22,495 nt of DNA from Eggerthellaceae bacterium UBA5906 (GCA_002431805.1 DJEE01000146.1:204-22698), one strand, 5' to 3'; numbered from the stretch's first letter, positions 13,568 to 21,875 are shown. Translations and numbers: made by a program. The notes: generated by a model not told the origin, from the letters alone.

Positions 13568-16425
13568 GTCTGAATCACCTCCGTGGGCTCACTGTATTCG
13601 GGCATCCAAGGCTCGAAATCCTCGGGTTCGGTCCAGGCGCCCTCCGGGCCGCTTTCGGCCGGAGCAATGGACACCTGATAGGCTCGCAGCGTGTACGTGC
13701 CGTTCACGTCCGACAAGCGGCCCGTCGATTTCGAAAGGCGGTTGACGGTAACGGCACGCCAGGACTGGTCACGTTTGCCTTCCTGATCCAAGAACTCGGG
13801 CAGCCAGAAGCGCTCCATGTACACCTCGCCGGGGCGCACGCCCTTCGTCACGCGCACTTTGCCGCGAATCTCGGCGCGGCGGCTGCGAATCCAAGCCCAC
13901 TGCCCGTCTTTCACGCCGTATTTCTCGGCGTCGTCGGGATACACCCATACCTCGGGCACGGGATAGATCTCGCGCAGGTAAGGCACGTTGCGCAGGGTGC
14001 CGTGGTGGTACATCGGCAAGCGCCCGTTGCTCATGACCAGCGGATATTCCGTATCCGTAAGCGGGCTTTCCTCAGGTTCCTCGTAATACGGCAGCGGGTC
14101 GTAGCCGTATTTCACCAAGCTGTTTGCCGCATTGGGGTTCTCAACCGGGTTGTCCACGAACACCTCGGGGTGCATTGCCCACGGGCTTGCCGACAAGCCC
14201 AGCGTGATGTAGCCCTCCGAGTACGGCTCGCACTTGCCCGACGCCGTGCCGAAGCCGGTAAGGTAACCGCACGCATCAAGCTGCTTGTAGTAGTAATAGG
14301 TGTGCCAATCTTCCCAGCTGCAGAACTCGAACGGTGCTTTCTCGCAGAACTCGTCCCATGTCATGCCCAGGCCGGCCACGTGCGCATTGCGCTCATCGGC
14401 ATCGGTCAGCGGCATGGGAATGCCGCCGGCAGCCACCACGGCGCCCTTCGTGTCGTAGATGGCCTCACGGCAGTCCTCATCGCCCAGCTCCATCATGCGC
14501 TTGGTAAGATCGGACCAGATCATGGCCTCGTTGCGCGTTTCGAACAGGTGCGTGCACTCCTGGCGTGCGAACACCTTGTTCAGAATCTGGATAGGCTGGT
14601 TGGACTCAAGCCATTCCAAAATAGGCAGCACGTAGTCGGCAGCCTCAATGGTGAAGCTGGTGGGATACATGTACATGTGCACGATCAGGTCAAGCTGCGG
14701 CAGCAAGTTGTAGCAGCGCTCCGTTTCGGCAAGGTTTTGCAGCTTGTTGCCCGAACGCTCCAGCCAAATGCGCGGCTTGTACGGCTTGCCGGTTTCAATG
14801 GCATCGAACACGTACGGGATAACAGACATGGCCCACTGACCGATGCCGCGATGTTCGGAAAAGCCTAGGCGGTTCTTCTCCATCTCGGCGCTCACCAGGC
14901 CGTACATGCCGCCAAGCTCGTCCGCCATCTTCGGTGCGGGGAAACGCTGCAAAAGCGCACCGGGTTTTTCCACATCGCCGTTGAGCAGCGCTAACAGCGC
15001 ATAACCAGCAGAAGCCTGCCCAGACTGCGGGTTTTGGTCGGTAGCCACGCCACCGATGATGCCAGCCGTTTTTGCCTCGCAGAAGATATCGATGGCCGCC
15101 TCGATGTCTTCCGCATCGCACCACGTGATCTCGGCCGTTTTCTCAAGCGTCCATTCTTTTGAGCGCTCGTAGGTCAGCTGGAACGCCGTTTTGTAGCCCG
15201 ACACACCGTTGATGGTGTAGCCCGCGTCGTTGAACAGCTCCGCCTCGGTGGTCTCGTCGAAAAACTTGTTCAGTTCCTCTTCCGATTTTGGATACGGCAC
15301 GGCTACCGGACCGTTCGTTTTCTTGTCCCAGATAACGAAGTACGGGATGCCGCAATACCCAAGAGCCGGGTTGTCGTTGTTCTTCGCCGTGGCATGGCCC
15401 GTTAGCTTATCTTGCGCGGTGGCGGCCATCTGCGCATCGTTTTCTTCCTTGGTGACCAGCCCCAGGTCAACGGCACGTACGGGGATGCCCGTTTTCGGGT
15501 CCACCAAATACGGCAGGTTCGTCCACTTCAGGCAGAAATCGGCGTCATAGCCCTTTTTCTCAATCATGTACTTCACCCAGCACAGCTGCATGGCCACGTC
15601 CGACCCAGCACGGATGGGCAGCCACACGTCGGCGCGGGCGGCGTCAACAGTGAAGCGCGGGTCCACCACCACCGTTTTGCAACCGGCTGCACGACGGTCG
15701 GCCATCACGCGGCCGCCGCCCGGAGGCGTGTCGGCAGCGGGCTGCGCTGCCCAAACCACCACCGCGTCGATGTCGACATCGGGGTTGTACATCTCGAAGC
15801 AATTCGAGTCGGCCATAGAGCAGTTGCCCGTCATGAAGTCGCCGCCGTACATCAGCTTGTACGACACCATGCGCGGCAGGTAGCACTGCGCACAGCCCGG
15901 CTCGAACGTGTTGGGCGACTGAATGGCCGCCGCAAAACGATTCACGCTCCAGAACTGCGGGTTTCCGCCGCCGCCTGTAGACATGAAAATGGATTCGGGG
16001 CCGTACTGCTGTTTGGATTCCCACAGCTTTTTGGCAATCTCGTCGATAGCCTCTTCCCACGTGATGCGCTCCCACTCGTTGCCGCCGCGCTCTCCCACGC
16101 GACGCATGGGATACTTGTTGCGGTTGGGGTTGTACAGCGCTTGAATGCCCGAAAGGCCCTTTGCGCACAAACCGCCGTGCGTTGTCCCGTCCTCGGTGTT
16201 GCCCTCCAGCTTCACCACACGCCCGTTTTCCACGGTTGCGATAACCGCGCAGCGCGCTACGCACGCGCGGCACAGGGTTTTGACCTTGCGCGTGCCGGTA
16301 TCGGTCACCTTAGCTTCCGCTTTGACCAGATTACCTGCGTCAATGCTTGCGCCAAGTGCCGCGCCGGCGCCCACAAGAGCCGACACCTTCGCAAAACTGC
16401 GACGTGTCATTACCGCTTCGCCCAT
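13552..16425 (-). CDS. Tat-exported molybdopterin oxidoreductase catalytic subunit (DMSO reductase superfamily, substrate unknown)
   Basis: This 957-residue protein begins with a twin-arginine signal: TRRSFAK at 7-13, a hydrophobic stretch to about 29, and a possible cut after AEA (36-38). A [4Fe-4S] site follows with Cys52, Cys55, Cys59 and Cys87 (Cx2Cx3Cx27C), then the bis-MGD-binding core. The Mo-ligand region reads GCAQCYLPRMVSYK (177-190). Aligned by eye to Nap-type enzymes, Cys181 falls on the Mo ligand, where DMSO/TMAO reductases have Ser. The C-terminal cap has SNGRLPMYHHG and ends near LRAYQVSI. This tail recalls, from memory, the catechol dehydroxylase and acetylene hydratase branch more than DmsA. 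GGAGGAGG stands just before the ATG at 16425; the first ATG of the frame at 16455 lacks a site. It follows the unknown gene by 37 bases. Confidence 0.92.
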   Translation of the reverse strand: MGEAVMTRRSFAKVSALVGAGAALGASIDAGNLVKAEAKVTDTGTRKVKTLCRACVARCAVIATVENGRVVKLEGNTEDGTTHGGLCAKGLSGIQALYNPNRNKYPMRRVGERGGNEWERITWEEAIDEIAKKLWESKQQYGPESIFMSTGGGGNPQFWSVNRFAAAIQSPNTFEPGCAQCYLPRMVSYKLMYGGDFMTGNCSMADSNCFEMYNPDVDIDAVVVWAAQPAADTPPGGGRVMADRRAAGCKTVVVDPRFTVDAARADVWLPIRAGSDVAMQLCWVKYMIEKKGYDADFCLKWTNLPYLVDPKTGIPVRAVDLGLVTKEENDAQMAATAQDKLTGHATAKNNDNPALGYCGIPYFVIWDKKTNGPVAVPYPKSEEELNKFFDETTEAELFNDAGYTINGVSGYKTAFQLTYERSKEWTLEKTAEITWCDAEDIEAAIDIFCEAKTAGIIGGVATDQNPQSGQASAGYALLALLNGDVEKPGALLQRFPAPKMADELGGMYGLVSAEMEKNRLGFSEHRGIGQWAMSVIPYVFDAIETGKPYKPRIWLERSGNKLQNLAETERCYNLLPQLDLIVHMYMYPTSFTIEAADYVLPILEWLESNQPIQILNKVFARQECTHLFETRNEAMIWSDLTKRMMELGDEDCREAIYDTKGAVVAAGGIPMPLTDADERNAHVAGLGMTWDEFCEKAPFEFCSWEDWHTYYYYKQLDACGYLTGFGTASGKCEPYSEGYITLGLSASPWAMHPEVFVDNPVENPNAANSLVKYGYDPLPYYEEPEESPLTDTEYPLVMSNGRLPMYHHGTLRNVPYLREIYPVPEVWVYPDDAEKYGVKDGQWAWIRSRRAEIRGKVRVTKGVRPGEVYMERFWLPEFLDQEGKRDQSWRAVTVNRLSKSTGRLSDVNGTYTLRAYQVSIAPAESGPEGAWTEPEDFEPWMPEYSEPTEVIQTCVTL

Positions 16426-16462
16426 GAAACCTCCTCCTTTGCTTGTTTTTTGCAAACCTCGT

Positions 16463-17122
16463 CTATTGAAAGACCTTCAGGAACGCAGAGCCTTCCTGCG
16501 TGGTCGTCCAACCGCTCCTCCAAACCAGGCCGCCGGATTGCTCCAAACGGTCGGTGAAATAACTGGGGTAGATGCCCGCCGCAGACACGTGCCGCGAGCG
16601 AGGCGCCTTCGCGCAAATGACGGCAAGCTCGTTGTCGATCTCGCGCTTTGAACGACGCTGTCCTTCGCAAAACGCCAGCAACGTACGAAAGCCCTCGGCG
16701 TACTCAGGCTCGTCGGCAATAAGCTGCGCTAACCGCGACGCCGGACGTAAACGCTCAAGCACGCGTGCGCCCTTATCCGTCAGCCCGTAACGCGCGCGGG
16801 CCATGTCAACGGACGTTTCCTCGGTATCGGGGTCGTATTCAGGCTCAGGAAGCTGCTCGTCAAGCAGCCCCTCGCGCACCAGTGCGTCTATCAACGTGCC
16901 CATAGACTGGAACATGGTTTCCGCCTGCGGCAAGGCAGCCATGCCCGCCTCAAGGTCGAAACGCGCAACATCGCCGCGCTGCTCGGCCATCGAAAGCGCC
17001 GCCAGATACAGCTCGCGTTTGGCCGGTTCGCGGCGGATAAGCGTCACAGCTTGTTCAAGCTCATCGGGCGCGTCTGCAGCCTGCGCAGCTTCCGTCGGCT
17101 TTGCCTGCTCGCTTTGCGTCAT
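16463..17122 (-). CDS. Unrecognised protein with two winged-helix-like segments, inside the molybdoenzyme operon
   Basis: I do not recognise this 219-residue soluble protein. An acidic, Ala-rich tail (1-28) precedes a helical region and two similar segments. The first has LVREGLLDEQ (81-90) and then YGLTDKGARVLERL (112-125). The second has YFTDRLEQSGGLVWRSG (188-204) and then WTTTQEGSAFL (205-215). Each reads like a recognition helix followed by a wing, suggesting a tandem winged-helix fold. It could regulate the operon, or act as an assembly factor that has borrowed the fold. AAGGAGG lies 7 bases before the ATG, and the start overlaps the TorD-like stop by 4 bases (ATGA), so the two are translationally coupled. 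Its place between chaperone and catalytic subunit suggests a role in making this enzyme. Confidence 0.85.
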   Translation of the reverse strand: MTQSEQAKPTEAAQAADAPDELEQAVTLIRREPAKRELYLAALSMAEQRGDVARFDLEAGMAALPQAETMFQSMGTLIDALVREGLLDEQLPEPEYDPDTEETSVDMARARYGLTDKGARVLERLRPASRLAQLIADEPEYAEGFRTLLAFCEGQRRSKREIDNELAVICAKAPRSRHVSAAGIYPSYFTDRLEQSGGLVWRSGWTTTQEGSAFLKVFQ

Positions 17123-17847
17123 GCAATCGCCTCCTTAGCCGGCTGAGCCGAAAGGCCATTTTCGCTTACCGCTTCATAAGCCTCTGCTTCAAGCGCTACC
17201 CAGGCCGCCGCGCATTCGCACAAACCGCGGTAAAACGATGTCTTGGCAAGCGCCGCAGCCGCCTCGCAAAAGCGCGGCACCCAGTTCTCAATATGTGCAT
17301 GGAAAAACCCGGCAGCCTTATCCGCCGCAGCCTGTGCCGCGGATGCATCGTCGCCTTCAAGCGCCTGCACTTGAAGGTCCAGCAGATGCGCCAGGTATTG
17401 GAACTCGAACGAGATATGGTCCTCGGGCATGTTGAAATCGTCGTCAAGCGAAAGGCCCGCTTCTACAAGGATGCGGAACATCGCGTCGCGCGCGCCTTGC
17501 ATAAGCAAGTGCTCTTCGCTTGTGTACACGCTTTCAAACGGACTCACCGGATTGTCGGAAGTAGACCCTGCACCCAAAAACACGCGGGCAAAGTCGCAGC
17601 GCGACTGCGTCAGCGTATCGGCGTTGCGCGCGGCCACATATTTCGCCATCTTGTTCGACCCGCGCACAAACGCGCGTTCAGCCTCGTCCATGTCGTCGTC
17701 AAGCGCCTCGACCACCTGCGCCGCCGCAAGTTCCCCAAGCAGCGCCTCATCAAGTTCCCGGTAGAACAAACGACTGAGATAACGGTAATAGCCCGCTCGC
17801 GCAGCGCATGACTGCGCTTGCTCGCGCAACATCCCCTCATCTTCCAT
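17119..17847 (-). CDS. TorD/DmsD-family molybdoenzyme maturation chaperone
   Basis: This 242-residue, mostly helical protein carries TorD-family landmarks: DFARVFLG at 85-92, PVSPFESVY at 100-108, and the signature PEDHISFE at 141-148. Such chaperones bind the Tat signal of the catalytic subunit, hold it until the cofactor is inserted and prevent early export. Here the client is presumably the Tat-bearing enzyme two genes downstream. AGAGGGGG lies about 5 bases before the ATG at 17847; a second ATG five codons later is possible. It is the first gene of the operon, so its own dosage is set with that of its client. Length and motifs fit the family well. Confidence 0.9.
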   Translation of the reverse strand: MEDEGMLREQAQSCAARAGYYRYLSRLFYRELDEALLGELAAAQVVEALDDDMDEAERAFVRGSNKMAKYVAARNADTLTQSRCDFARVFLGAGSTSDNPVSPFESVYTSEEHLLMQGARDAMFRILVEAGLSLDDDFNMPEDHISFEFQYLAHLLDLQVQALEGDDASAAQAAADKAAGFFHAHIENWVPRFCEAAAALAKTSFYRGLCECAAAWVALEAEAYEAVSENGLSAQPAKEAIA

Positions 17848-17953
17848 AGCCGCCCCCTCTCATCATCGCCGGCGGACTGCTTTAGTGCCGCCTGCTCCAA
17901 ATTCGATGCGATGAATCCTAGAAGCAAGGCTGTGACCTGGACATACCCATCGA

Positions 17954-17982
17954 TTGACTATTTGAGTATCAGCCGTAGTCAC
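17954..17982. promoter_or_regulatory. Inverted repeat in the divergent control region, possible LuxR operator
   Basis: TTGACTA (17954-17960) and TAGTCAC (17976-17982) are inverted half-sites matching at 6 of 7 positions, 15 bases apart. The right half is extended to the palindrome TAGTCACTA. The site lies mid-way in the 228 bases between the TorD-like gene and the LuxR-type gene, about 28 bases upstream of a candidate -35 for the latter. I see no convincing promoter for the operon itself, which would fit dependence on an activator. Confidence 0.35.
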
Positions 17983-18009
17983 TAATTGGCTATTCGTGCT
18001 ACCCACATA

Positions 18010-18038
18010 TTGACCACGTGCACACCATCGGCAACAAT
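18010..18038 (+). promoter_or_regulatory. Candidate promoter of the LuxR-type regulator
   Basis: TTGACC (18010-18015) and AACAAT (18033-18038) are separated by 17 bases. A start near 18045 leaves about 31 nt to the ATG at 18076. Confidence 0.45.
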
Positions 18039-18075
18039 GCGCTACAGGGGCAAAAGGCAAGACGAGGGGAATCGC

Positions 18076-19584
18076 ATGAAAGACGAGCTGCAACACGCAC
18101 AGCGCGCCGAGGTGCGCGGGACGGCGCTATTAACGCGGGAGCTTAACGCTCACCTGCCTATGACGCCTTATCTTGGATTCGCGTTCTGGTTCGCCTGGAA
18201 TCTTGTGGCGTTTTCCGGATCGGTGTGGAACACGCAAGCAGATTCGGCCATCCTCATCTCGTATCTGTTCGTGGCGCACCTTGTTGCCTCAGTGGTTACG
18301 CTTATCGCATTCGGCATCAGCAAGCCTTACATCATGCGTTGGATTTCCACACGCCCGTTTCTTGCCTGCGGTGCGGCAATCGGATCAGCGGGAACCCTGC
18401 TTATGGTGCTGGTAGGCGGCGGTTACGTGGACAGCTTGGCTGCCTTCGTGGCAGGAGCAGCGCTTGCGGGAATGGGAACGACGTTCATGCTTGTGCGCAC
18501 GGCAACCATTATGGGGTTGGTAACGCCGCGCAAATCGCTGCTTGCCGTCAGCCTCTGCGCGCTTGGCGCAATCGGGGTCTATTTTTTCATCGAGGGATAC
18601 TCTTCGGTAATCGGCGCGGTTCTATTTGTGATGCTGCCCGTTTTAAGCGCCTTGGCGCTTTCCGTGAAAATCGACACGCCCGAAGAAACACGCATTATCA
18701 ACACCGTCGGCAAGCTGCCGAAGCGCTTCCGCAACCTGCTTATCGCCATTGCCGTGTATTCGTTTTGCCAAGAAGTGACAAAGGGCTACATCCTCACCGC
18801 GCTGCCCGCTTCGCAATCGGTGCTGTGCATGCGCTACGTCATGCTGGCACTCGTGGGGTTGATGGTAGTGTTCATCGCGCTTGATTTATGCACGCCGCCT
18901 GACAAGTCGCTCGGTCGTATCTTTTACCCACTTGCCCTGTGCTTCATCGTCCCGCAGCTGGCCGTGCCGTTTCTGCAAGATGCCACACCCATCCTTACCG
19001 CAGCTAGCCTTGACTTCGCCGGCTACGGGTTCGACCTGTTCATATGGAGTATCTGCGCATACCTGGGCTACCAGATGCACGGCAATTGCGTGAAAGTCAT
19101 GTGCTACGGCACAGCAGCATTGTCTTTCGGACTTGCGCTTGGCTCAGTGATGGCCGTGCTCATGTTGCAGGCGCATATGTCCAACGCGCAGTTTTTGCCG
19201 GTAAACGTTGTGCTCATCGTTCTGTGTATCGTGGTTACCGTCATCGTGTTCCCCGAAAACAAGCTGTCAGACCTTATCCTGCCCGTCGAAGAAGAAGACG
19301 AAACCGACAGCATGACGGTACGCACGCAAAAGGCGCTCTGGAAGCGCGCCTGCGAAGAGGTTGCCGCCGAGGGAGCACTCACCGCACGCGAAACCGAGGT
19401 GCTAGTTATGCTGGCGAAAGGCATGAGCGCCCAGCAGATTGCCGATGCGCTGGTCGTGTCCATCCACACGGTGCGCGCCCACACCCGCAACATCCACAGC
19501 AAGCTTGAGGTAAGCACCCGCAACCAAATCATCGAGCGCATAGAAGCGAAGAAAGACGGCGTTGCAACCATACTAAGCAAATAG
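18076..19584 (+). CDS. Membrane-embedded LuxR-type transcriptional regulator
   Basis: This 502-residue protein joins a long hydrophobic N-terminal part (about residues 31-392, some 10-12 helices) to a cytoplasmic linker rich in Glu/Asp (404-412) and a C-terminal LuxR/FixJ helix-turn-helix. That domain includes LTARETEVLVMLAKGMSAQQIADAL (435-459) and VSIHTVRAHTRNIHSKL (461-477). The design suggests a transporter-like sensor that binds DNA while in the membrane. Such regulators are common beside Eggerthellaceae respiratory enzymes. Divergence from the molybdoenzyme operon suggests that it controls that operon, perhaps by sensing the enzyme's substrate. The ATG at 18076 has GAGGGGA about 6 bases upstream; the open frame from 17986 would cross the candidate promoter. 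Confidence 0.93.
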   Translation: MKDELQHAQRAEVRGTALLTRELNAHLPMTPYLGFAFWFAWNLVAFSGSVWNTQADSAILISYLFVAHLVASVVTLIAFGISKPYIMRWISTRPFLACGAAIGSAGTLLMVLVGGGYVDSLAAFVAGAALAGMGTTFMLVRTATIMGLVTPRKSLLAVSLCALGAIGVYFFIEGYSSVIGAVLFVMLPVLSALALSVKIDTPEETRIINTVGKLPKRFRNLLIAIAVYSFCQEVTKGYILTALPASQSVLCMRYVMLALVGLMVVFIALDLCTPPDKSLGRIFYPLALCFIVPQLAVPFLQDATPILTAASLDFAGYGFDLFIWSICAYLGYQMHGNCVKVMCYGTAALSFGLALGSVMAVLMLQAHMSNAQFLPVNVVLIVLCIVVTVIVFPENKLSDLILPVEEEDETDSMTVRTQKALWKRACEEVAAEGALTARETEVLVMLAKGMSAQQIADALVVSIHTVRAHTRNIHSKLEVSTRNQIIERIEAKKDGVATILSK

Positions 19585-19644
19585 CGAACAAATGTTGCAT
19601 AGTTTGTGCAGGAATTGGACGTAACGTGAAAGCCCTTGTACGCG

Positions 19645-19653
19645 TGCTACACT
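19645..19653 (+). promoter_or_regulatory. Candidate extended -10 promoter of the ATP-grasp gene
   Basis: TGCTACACT fits the extended -10 pattern. A start near 19660 leaves about 45 nt to the ATG. No good -35 is visible, and no clear terminator for the LuxR-type gene is seen in the same 120-base gap. Confidence 0.35.
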
Positions 19654-19704
19654 TGCAACCAATCGATTGAGCTCGGCTCGCGCAACTAAGGGAAAGGCAA
19701 CCGC

Positions 19705-21096
19705 ATGACCGAAACCGCTCCTACCCAACCTGTGTTCAAAAACGCTGCCTACACGCAGGAATACATCGACATTGCTAACAGCTTAAACGGCGATATCGAA
19801 GGCCGCCGCGCCGCGCGCGCGTACATGGATTCGTCCACGGCCATCGTGCACCACCAGGTGGTTTCCACCAGCTTTGTCCCGAAGCTCTATGACGCAGCAT
19901 CGCGCCAGGTCATGCGCGAGGTTGTTGAAACCACGCACCGCATTTTGTGCAAGGTTATGCAACATTACCTCGACGACGCGGAATACCGCAAAATCTTCGA
20001 CTACGACCCACGCCTGGCCGAGCTTATCTTGGTTCCGCGCGGCTATGACGCGCTGCTGCCGTTTGCCCGCTTTGACATCTTTTTGGACGAGAACACCGGC
20101 GACGTGGCATTTTGCGAGTTTAACGGCGACGGCAGCTCCGGCATGAACGAGAACCGCGAAATCACCCATTCCGTTGAAAACACTGCAACGTTCAAGGAGT
20201 TCGCACGCCGACACCACGTAGAGGGCTGCGAGCTGTTCGATGCGTGGGTAAAAGAGTTCATCAGCATCTACAACACCTACGAGCACCGCGTAGACAACCC
20301 GCGCTTCGCCATTTGCGATTACCTGCAAAACGGCGTGGTGGACGAGTTCCACCTGTTCGCGGAGCGTTTCACGCAAGCAGGTTACCCCTGCATGGTATGC
20401 GATGTGCGCGACCTTACCTTCGACGGAGAAGTGCTCCGCGACAAGGAAGGCCAGCCCGTGCACGCCATCTGGCGCCGCTGTGTCACCAACGACGTGCTGG
20501 AATTCTGGGACGAGTCGCAGGCGCTTATTGAGGCCGTGAAGGCCCAGAAAGTAGCGCTTATCGGCAGCTTTGCCGGTCACATCGTGCATGACAAGCAAAT
20601 CTTCGAGGCCCTGTTCAACCCGGCAACGCAGGCGTTCCTCACGCCCGAGGAAATCGCGTTCGTGCAGCGCACCGTGCCCCAAACACGTTACCTGGATGAA
20701 AAGGAAGTCAATCTGGACGACATCCGCGCAAACAAAGACGCTTGGATCATCAAGCCCACCGATGCCTACGGCGCGGCCGACGTATACGCAGGTTGCTTCC
20801 AAACGCAAGAAGAGTGGGAGCAAATCATCGCGAAGTTCGCCAATAGCGCTGCCGGCGCACCGTTTTTGGTGCAGCGTTACATCACGCCCTTCAAAACGCA
20901 AATCCTCGTGCCCGACAACGACATCGCAAACCTCACGGACGACCAGGTGCAACGCGAGCCTGTGCTGTACAACAACTTGGAAGGCCTGTACTGCTACAAC
21001 GGCACGTTCCAGGGCATCTTCAGCCGCCTGGGGCCCTACCCCACCATCAGCAAACCAATGAAGGGCATCACCTGCGCCACCATCTGGGTTGATTAG
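19705..21096 (+). CDS. Permuted ATP-grasp protein, glutathionylspermidine synthase-like
   Basis: This 463-residue soluble protein resembles ligases with a circularly permuted ATP-grasp fold. FARFDIFLDE (120-129) leads to an acidic CEFNGDGSSGMNE segment (137-149), comparable to the metal- and substrate-binding ExN region of glutathionylspermidine synthases. A later WIIKPTDAYGAADVY (347-361) has the nucleotide-binding Lys350 and a flexible loop, and FLVQRYI (387-393) fits the hinge. Such enzymes join a carboxylate to an amine through an acyl phosphate; the substrates here cannot be read from the sequence. AAGG lies about 8 bases upstream of the ATG. The DUF1461 gene begins 1 base after its stop, so the two probably form an operon. 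The call rests on motif reading only. Confidence 0.75.
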   Translation: MTETAPTQPVFKNAAYTQEYIDIANSLNGDIEGRRAARAYMDSSTAIVHHQVVSTSFVPKLYDAASRQVMREVVETTHRILCKVMQHYLDDAEYRKIFDYDPRLAELILVPRGYDALLPFARFDIFLDENTGDVAFCEFNGDGSSGMNENREITHSVENTATFKEFARRHHVEGCELFDAWVKEFISIYNTYEHRVDNPRFAICDYLQNGVVDEFHLFAERFTQAGYPCMVCDVRDLTFDGEVLRDKEGQPVHAIWRRCVTNDVLEFWDESQALIEAVKAQKVALIGSFAGHIVHDKQIFEALFNPATQAFLTPEEIAFVQRTVPQTRYLDEKEVNLDDIRANKDAWIIKPTDAYGAADVYAGCFQTQEEWEQIIAKFANSAAGAPFLVQRYITPFKTQILVPDNDIANLTDDQVQREPVLYNNLEGLYCYNGTFQGIFSRLGPYPTISKPMKGITCATIWVD

Positions 21097-21097
21097 G

Positions 21098-21850
21098 GTG
21101 GCAAAACTGTTCGATACGTTCGTTGCCTGCGGAAGCGTGCTGTTGCTGGCAGTCACGCTTGTTGCGGCTGGATTCGCTGCTGTCGCGGTGCCCGATTGGG
21201 CAACCGTCGCGCTGTCGCGCGCATTCTCGGGATGCGACCAGCCGCATACGCCGTTTACCGCAAACGAATTAACGGCCATGGCAGTTGCTGGCAAGCACTA
21301 CACATTCGACAGCAACAACGCCGAAGAGCTCAGCAGCGCCGTTGCCGCAGCAAACGCATCCGCAGAGGCAGACGGACGAGCCAACAAAATGGGAGAACAC
21401 AGCGAGGCGCGCAGCTTGCCCACCGACGCCATAAGTCATCTTGATGACGTGTATCGCGTGGTAAGCGTGGCAAAACCTTTGCTGTTTGTTGTAGCCATCA
21501 TATGCATAGCCGGCTTAGCGCACGTGGCCGTGCGCATCAACCGGCGCGCTCTTGGCCGCGTGCTTACCGCAGGAGGCGCCGCTGTGTTGGTGGTCTTTGC
21601 CATGTTGGGTGCCTGGGCCACAGTGGATTTTAATGGGCTGTTCAGCATATTCCACAGCTTGTTCTTCCAAGCCGGCACCTGGACGTTTAGCTACGACAGC
21701 CTGCTTATCACCATGTACCCTACCGCGTTTTGGATGGGCATGGCCGCCATCTGGCTTGTCGTCACGTGCGCAGCTAGCATCCTCTGCATACTTACAGGAC
21801 GAATGCTGTCCAAACAGGCCGGTACCGCGCAATGCAAAACAGCTTGCTAA
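21098..21850 (+). CDS. DUF1461 / TIGR01906-family integral membrane protein
   Basis: The protein (about 250 residues) has one N-terminal membrane helix, an outside segment of roughly 90 residues rich in polar residues, and three further helices. The segment FNGLFSIFHSLFFQAGTW, followed by a YDSLLITMYPTAFW stretch, is the hallmark of the TIGR01906 family. That family has no known function. The start is uncertain: the GTG at 21098 directly follows the ATP-grasp stop codon (21094-21096), while an in-frame TTG at 21089 would overlap it. Neither has a strong ribosome binding site, which suggests translation coupled to the gene before. The pairing with an ATP-grasp enzyme may be functional, but this is inference. 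Confidence 0.85.
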   Translation: MAKLFDTFVACGSVLLLAVTLVAAGFAAVAVPDWATVALSRAFSGCDQPHTPFTANELTAMAVAGKHYTFDSNNAEELSSAVAAANASAEADGRANKMGEHSEARSLPTDAISHLDDVYRVVSVAKPLLFVVAIICIAGLAHVAVRINRRALGRVLTAGGAAVLVVFAMLGAWATVDFNGLFSIFHSLFFQAGTWTFSYDSLLITMYPTAFWMGMAAIWLVVTCAASILCILTGRMLSKQAGTAQCKTAC

Positions 21851-21875
21851 CAAGCAGGCGCATTTTGGGTGGTAA

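Noticed and set aside
15412..16557. Plus-strand open frame of 381 codons opposite the molybdoenzyme gene
   Set aside because: It is a shadow of the strongly supported catalytic subunit, and its composition (His/Arg/Ala-rich) is typical of antisense translation.
17986..18075. Earlier start for the LuxR-type regulator
   Set aside because: The extension crosses the candidate promoter and adds 30 residues unlike a membrane protein N-terminus. The ATG at 18076 has GAGGGGA upstream.
19783..21294. Minus-strand open frame of 503 codons opposite the ATP-grasp gene
   Set aside because: It spans two well-supported plus-strand genes, with no promoter, ribosome binding site or family motif.
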